A stretch of 64,000 nt of DNA from Ottelia alismoides. Its lineage: Eukaryota > Streptophyta > Magnoliopsida > Alismatales > Hydrocharitaceae. The translations under genes and the position numbers were made by a program. The notes under the pieces are model-generated. The model was not told where the DNA came from. It did no database searches and was given only the letters and a program-made list of their open reading frames with translations. Location of the stretch: the NCBI GenBank assembly GCA_037367405.1, contig JAZKJV010009322.1, positions 1-64,000 on the forward strand, written 5' to 3'. Position 1 is the stretch's first letter. Every line of letters starts with the position of its first letter. Positions 61,795 through 64,000 of this stretch are shown here, piece by piece.

Positions 61795-63216
61795 AAGCTA
61801 AGCTCTTCCTTGAGCTAAAAAATAAAGAATTTTATTTAAGAGTAATTTTAATTAGTGAGATCCCTGATAAGTGCAAGTGAATATACAAGGCTTGATTATC
61901 CTAGAACACTAGTTTTAAAGAATCCTAAAACTCTAAGTTGATCCATATATTAATCAAAAGGAATTCAACTTCTCTAATTGTCAGACTCTCAATGTATATA
62001 TATACATACGAAATATGACAGTGTAGACTGCATCATTAGAGTAGAGTCAATATATCACCAAGAATTCCAACCTTAAAGTATCTCCCAAGGACCCAACCCT
62101 CAACTTTAGGGAACAAATCTAGTCTTGCCTCAATCCACCATCTCTTTAGTTTGTCATACTTCAATGATATAGATGGAAGGTCAGATTATGGAGGATGTAG
62201 GTTTGTGTGTTTATTTTCTCTTGCTCTCATTGGACACGGTTCTCTCAAATGTCAGAACTCAATACAATTTGTATTTTGATTTTGCCAATAAATGTGTCCT
62301 TAAAGAGAAGTTGGAGTCGTATACACTTGTTTTTCTGGGAGTGCACCGAGGTGTGCCTTTTTTAGTATCTAATATACTTTCTACACCTAGACTTGTAGCA
62401 TCTACGATGTAAAACCCTTTGTGGGTGCTAGCCCGACTCCTGGTCCTAATAGCAGTGGTCCAAGTGGACACTTTGAAATGGTCGGGAGAACCTGCCTATT
62501 GTGGAACCTCTTTATTATTTGATTTGTATGATGACAGCTTTTCTTTCAACATTTCTTTCTTTCTTTTATTTTCTTTAGGCTAGCTCCACTGCTTTAATCA
62601 AAAGTTGGCGCACACAGATCAACTTATTAATTAAATGTCATCACATCCTGGCACTTTAGGTCAAATTCAAGAGATAGCATGAGAACATGTCCCATACTGG
62701 CTAAGATGCTGACACTCAGGTTTCATAAAATCGTCATTAATTTTATCCCGTCCTCGAGCATCATATAGATCAAGTCCAAACTCAAGCTTCCAATCCCAGT
62801 CTCCTTAGTGATACCTTGACTCATCTCAATCATGAATGCAGTCGTGCATGTGAGGGATAGTCAAATTTCTTTTAAGGAGATTAAGCATGAAAATATTGCA
62901 TGCATATCTTCAAACTAGCAGAGTGTAAATTTTTTTATGTCTAAGACCGTAATGATTAATACATGATAACTCTAAATCTAGGGACTCCTTAAACAGAGTG
63001 TTAAAGATCATCTCAAGCCTTTGAGTGCATAGTGAAAGTGTTAGAGAAGAACACCAATTAATATGTTAGTATGTTAAATATTTACAAAAGAATTAATGAA
63101 TTATTGGATTTATTAAGATAAAGACAACAGAATTGGTAACCTTGACAGATCATCACATAATAAAAGAATGAAGAACATACTAGGTTACTCAACATAACAC
63201 TACAAATTTCAGCTCC
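61795..63216 (-). other. Element F 3' non-coding region
   Basis: About 1.4 kb without a supported gene. The short frames on either strand at 62,173-62,471 have no motif. Hairpin-type PPT copies like those of B, C and E were not obvious here. Confidence 0.5.
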
Positions 63217-63711
63217 TTAGAAATCAAGATTGGATCTTTGAGGTTTAAAATCACAGGCTACATTTTGTTTCAATTGCTTCTTCCCAAAAGAGAACACTTC
63301 GAAATCTGAATAAGAAAGATCTTCCTCAAATTGGAATTTCAACATTCTAGAATGATGCCATTCTTCCTCAAAAGTAATATCCATATCTACATGGGAAGTC
63401 TCAAAATTCTTCACAATCATGGGAAAACGAATCAAACCTTGAAATCTTGTAACAGACTTTTGGGTTTTCTTTAGAAGATAAAAATTAGACATAGTAGGAT
63501 GACCCAACTTACAAGATAGGTGAGAATCCAATGACTGAACATCCTCAAGAAAAGGTAAGGCCACCTCCATATCTAATTCTTCTATTAATAGATCACCCTC
63601 CTCAATTGGCACCACTATTTTCCGAGAACTCTTCATTAACTTAATCTTCAAAATATAGAACCGACATTCACATTTTCCTCCATGTTTGACTCTGAAAGAC
63701 TCTAAGGACAA
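63217..63711 (-). CDS. Hypothetical 164-codon ORF in element F
   Basis: An uninterrupted frame on the element's coding strand, from the Met at 63,711, in the space between pol and the 3' LTR where Athila-like elements can carry an env-like gene. The product is polar and charged, with acidic patches (EEGDLLIEELDME, DMDITFEEEWHH) and basic ones (KIKLMKSSRK, GKKQLKQ). It has no clear signal peptide, membrane segment or known motif. It is the longest open frame of the last 10 kb. It could be a fragment of an env-like or captured gene, or chance. I do not recognise it. Confidence 0.3.
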   Translation of the reverse strand: MSLESFRVKHGGKCECRFYILKIKLMKSSRKIVVPIEEGDLLIEELDMEVALPFLEDVQSLDSHLSCKLGHPTMSNFYLLKKTQKSVTRFQGLIRFPMIVKNFETSHVDMDITFEEEWHHSRMLKFQFEEDLSYSDFEVFSFGKKQLKQNVACDFKPQRSNLDF

Positions 63712-64000
63712 AAAACCATATAAAGGATAATGACAAGATGGTTCCGGGAATCATCGCTACCTCTTACAAACCTTAAAGCACTAAAGGATAATGAAGAGAC
63801 ACAACAGAGTTAATGAATTTTATTTTTTGATTTTTATTGCTTTTTAAATAAAATTATTTAATTAGTATCATTTATACCTTTAGCTTTGAAAAGAATTTTT
63901 GAAAACTTTTTGCAAACAATGTCACGTAAATATAGGTTTTCAAATCATTTTACAAATGATTTTCCAATCAATGTCAATCTAAATTTTTACAAACCATGTA
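63712..64000 (-). repeat. Element F: sequence with TTTGCAAA-like array, cut by window edge
   Basis: From about 63,880 the plus strand carries ttgaaaactttttgcaaac and caaatcattttacaaatgat words, the reverse of the arrays in B and C. This supports the minus orientation of F. Confidence 0.55.

Larger units (their letters stand above)
59115..64000 (-). mobile_element. Element F: related LTR element inserted in the leader of E, 3' part
   Basis: A 3' LTR (59,115-61,782), PPT (61,783-61,794) and about 2.2 kb of the region upstream of the PPT, running off the right edge. The orientation follows from the PPT lying on the high-coordinate side. agtaa at 59,110-59,114 would be one half of its target duplication. 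The TTTGCAAA-like array at 63,880-64,000 corresponds to the arrays of B, C and E. Confidence 0.8.

Overview
The window is plant nuclear DNA, most likely intergenic heterochromatin of a flowering plant with a large genome. I recognise no host gene. Nearly everything is built from Ty3/gypsy LTR retrotransposons of the Athila-like (Athila/Tat) group. The grounds are: primer-binding sites resembling the complement of a tRNA-Asp 3' end, an FMDD reverse-transcriptase box, Athila-type RNase H and integrase blocks, very long LTRs (up to about 3.7 kb) and a long stretch of non-coding DNA between integrase and the 3' LTR. The species cannot be told from this sequence.

Layout. (A) 1-10,766, minus strand: integrase end cut off by the window edge, then RNase H (1-789), RT with acidic linker (790-2,315), protease (2,316-2,888), gag (2,889-5,679), leader, PBS (7,127-7,144) and a complete 5' LTR (7,148-10,766). 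It is the best preserved copy, with about seven stops and four frameshifts. 10,767-11,502 is unassigned AT-rich DNA. (B) 11,503-24,749 plus 41,863-44,940, plus strand: a decayed gag-pol element split in two by a nested insertion. (C) 24,750-41,862, plus strand: a related element inserted into the 3' non-coding region of B. It has both LTRs, a degenerate PBS, gag-pol remnants and a polypurine tract (PPT). 44,941-50,230 is about 5.3 kb with no recognisable gene. (E) 50,231-59,114, minus strand: 3' LTR, PPT, 3' non-coding region, a protease-bearing reading frame that lacks recognisable gag capsid, RT, RNase H and integrase, and part of a leader. (F) 59,115-64,000, minus strand: 3' LTR and PPT of another element, inserted in the leader of E and running off the right edge. 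Two nests (C in B, F in E) therefore explain most junctions.

All coding regions are broken, so nothing here should be autonomous. In an intact relative, gag would form the particle, protease would process the polyprotein, RT/RNase H would copy RNA primed by tRNA at the PBS and by the PPT, and integrase would insert the cDNA. The most interesting material is non-coding. There is an array of hairpins in the 3' region, most carrying a PPT-like motif in the 3' arm, that recurs in B, C and E. A near-perfect palindrome sits upstream of the LTR promoter. Arrays of short TTTGCAAA-like units recur in the 3' regions. An ATATCG-rich palindromic block interrupts the integrase of B. E appears to be a protease-only, non-autonomous derivative. 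No RNA genes or CRISPR arrays were seen.
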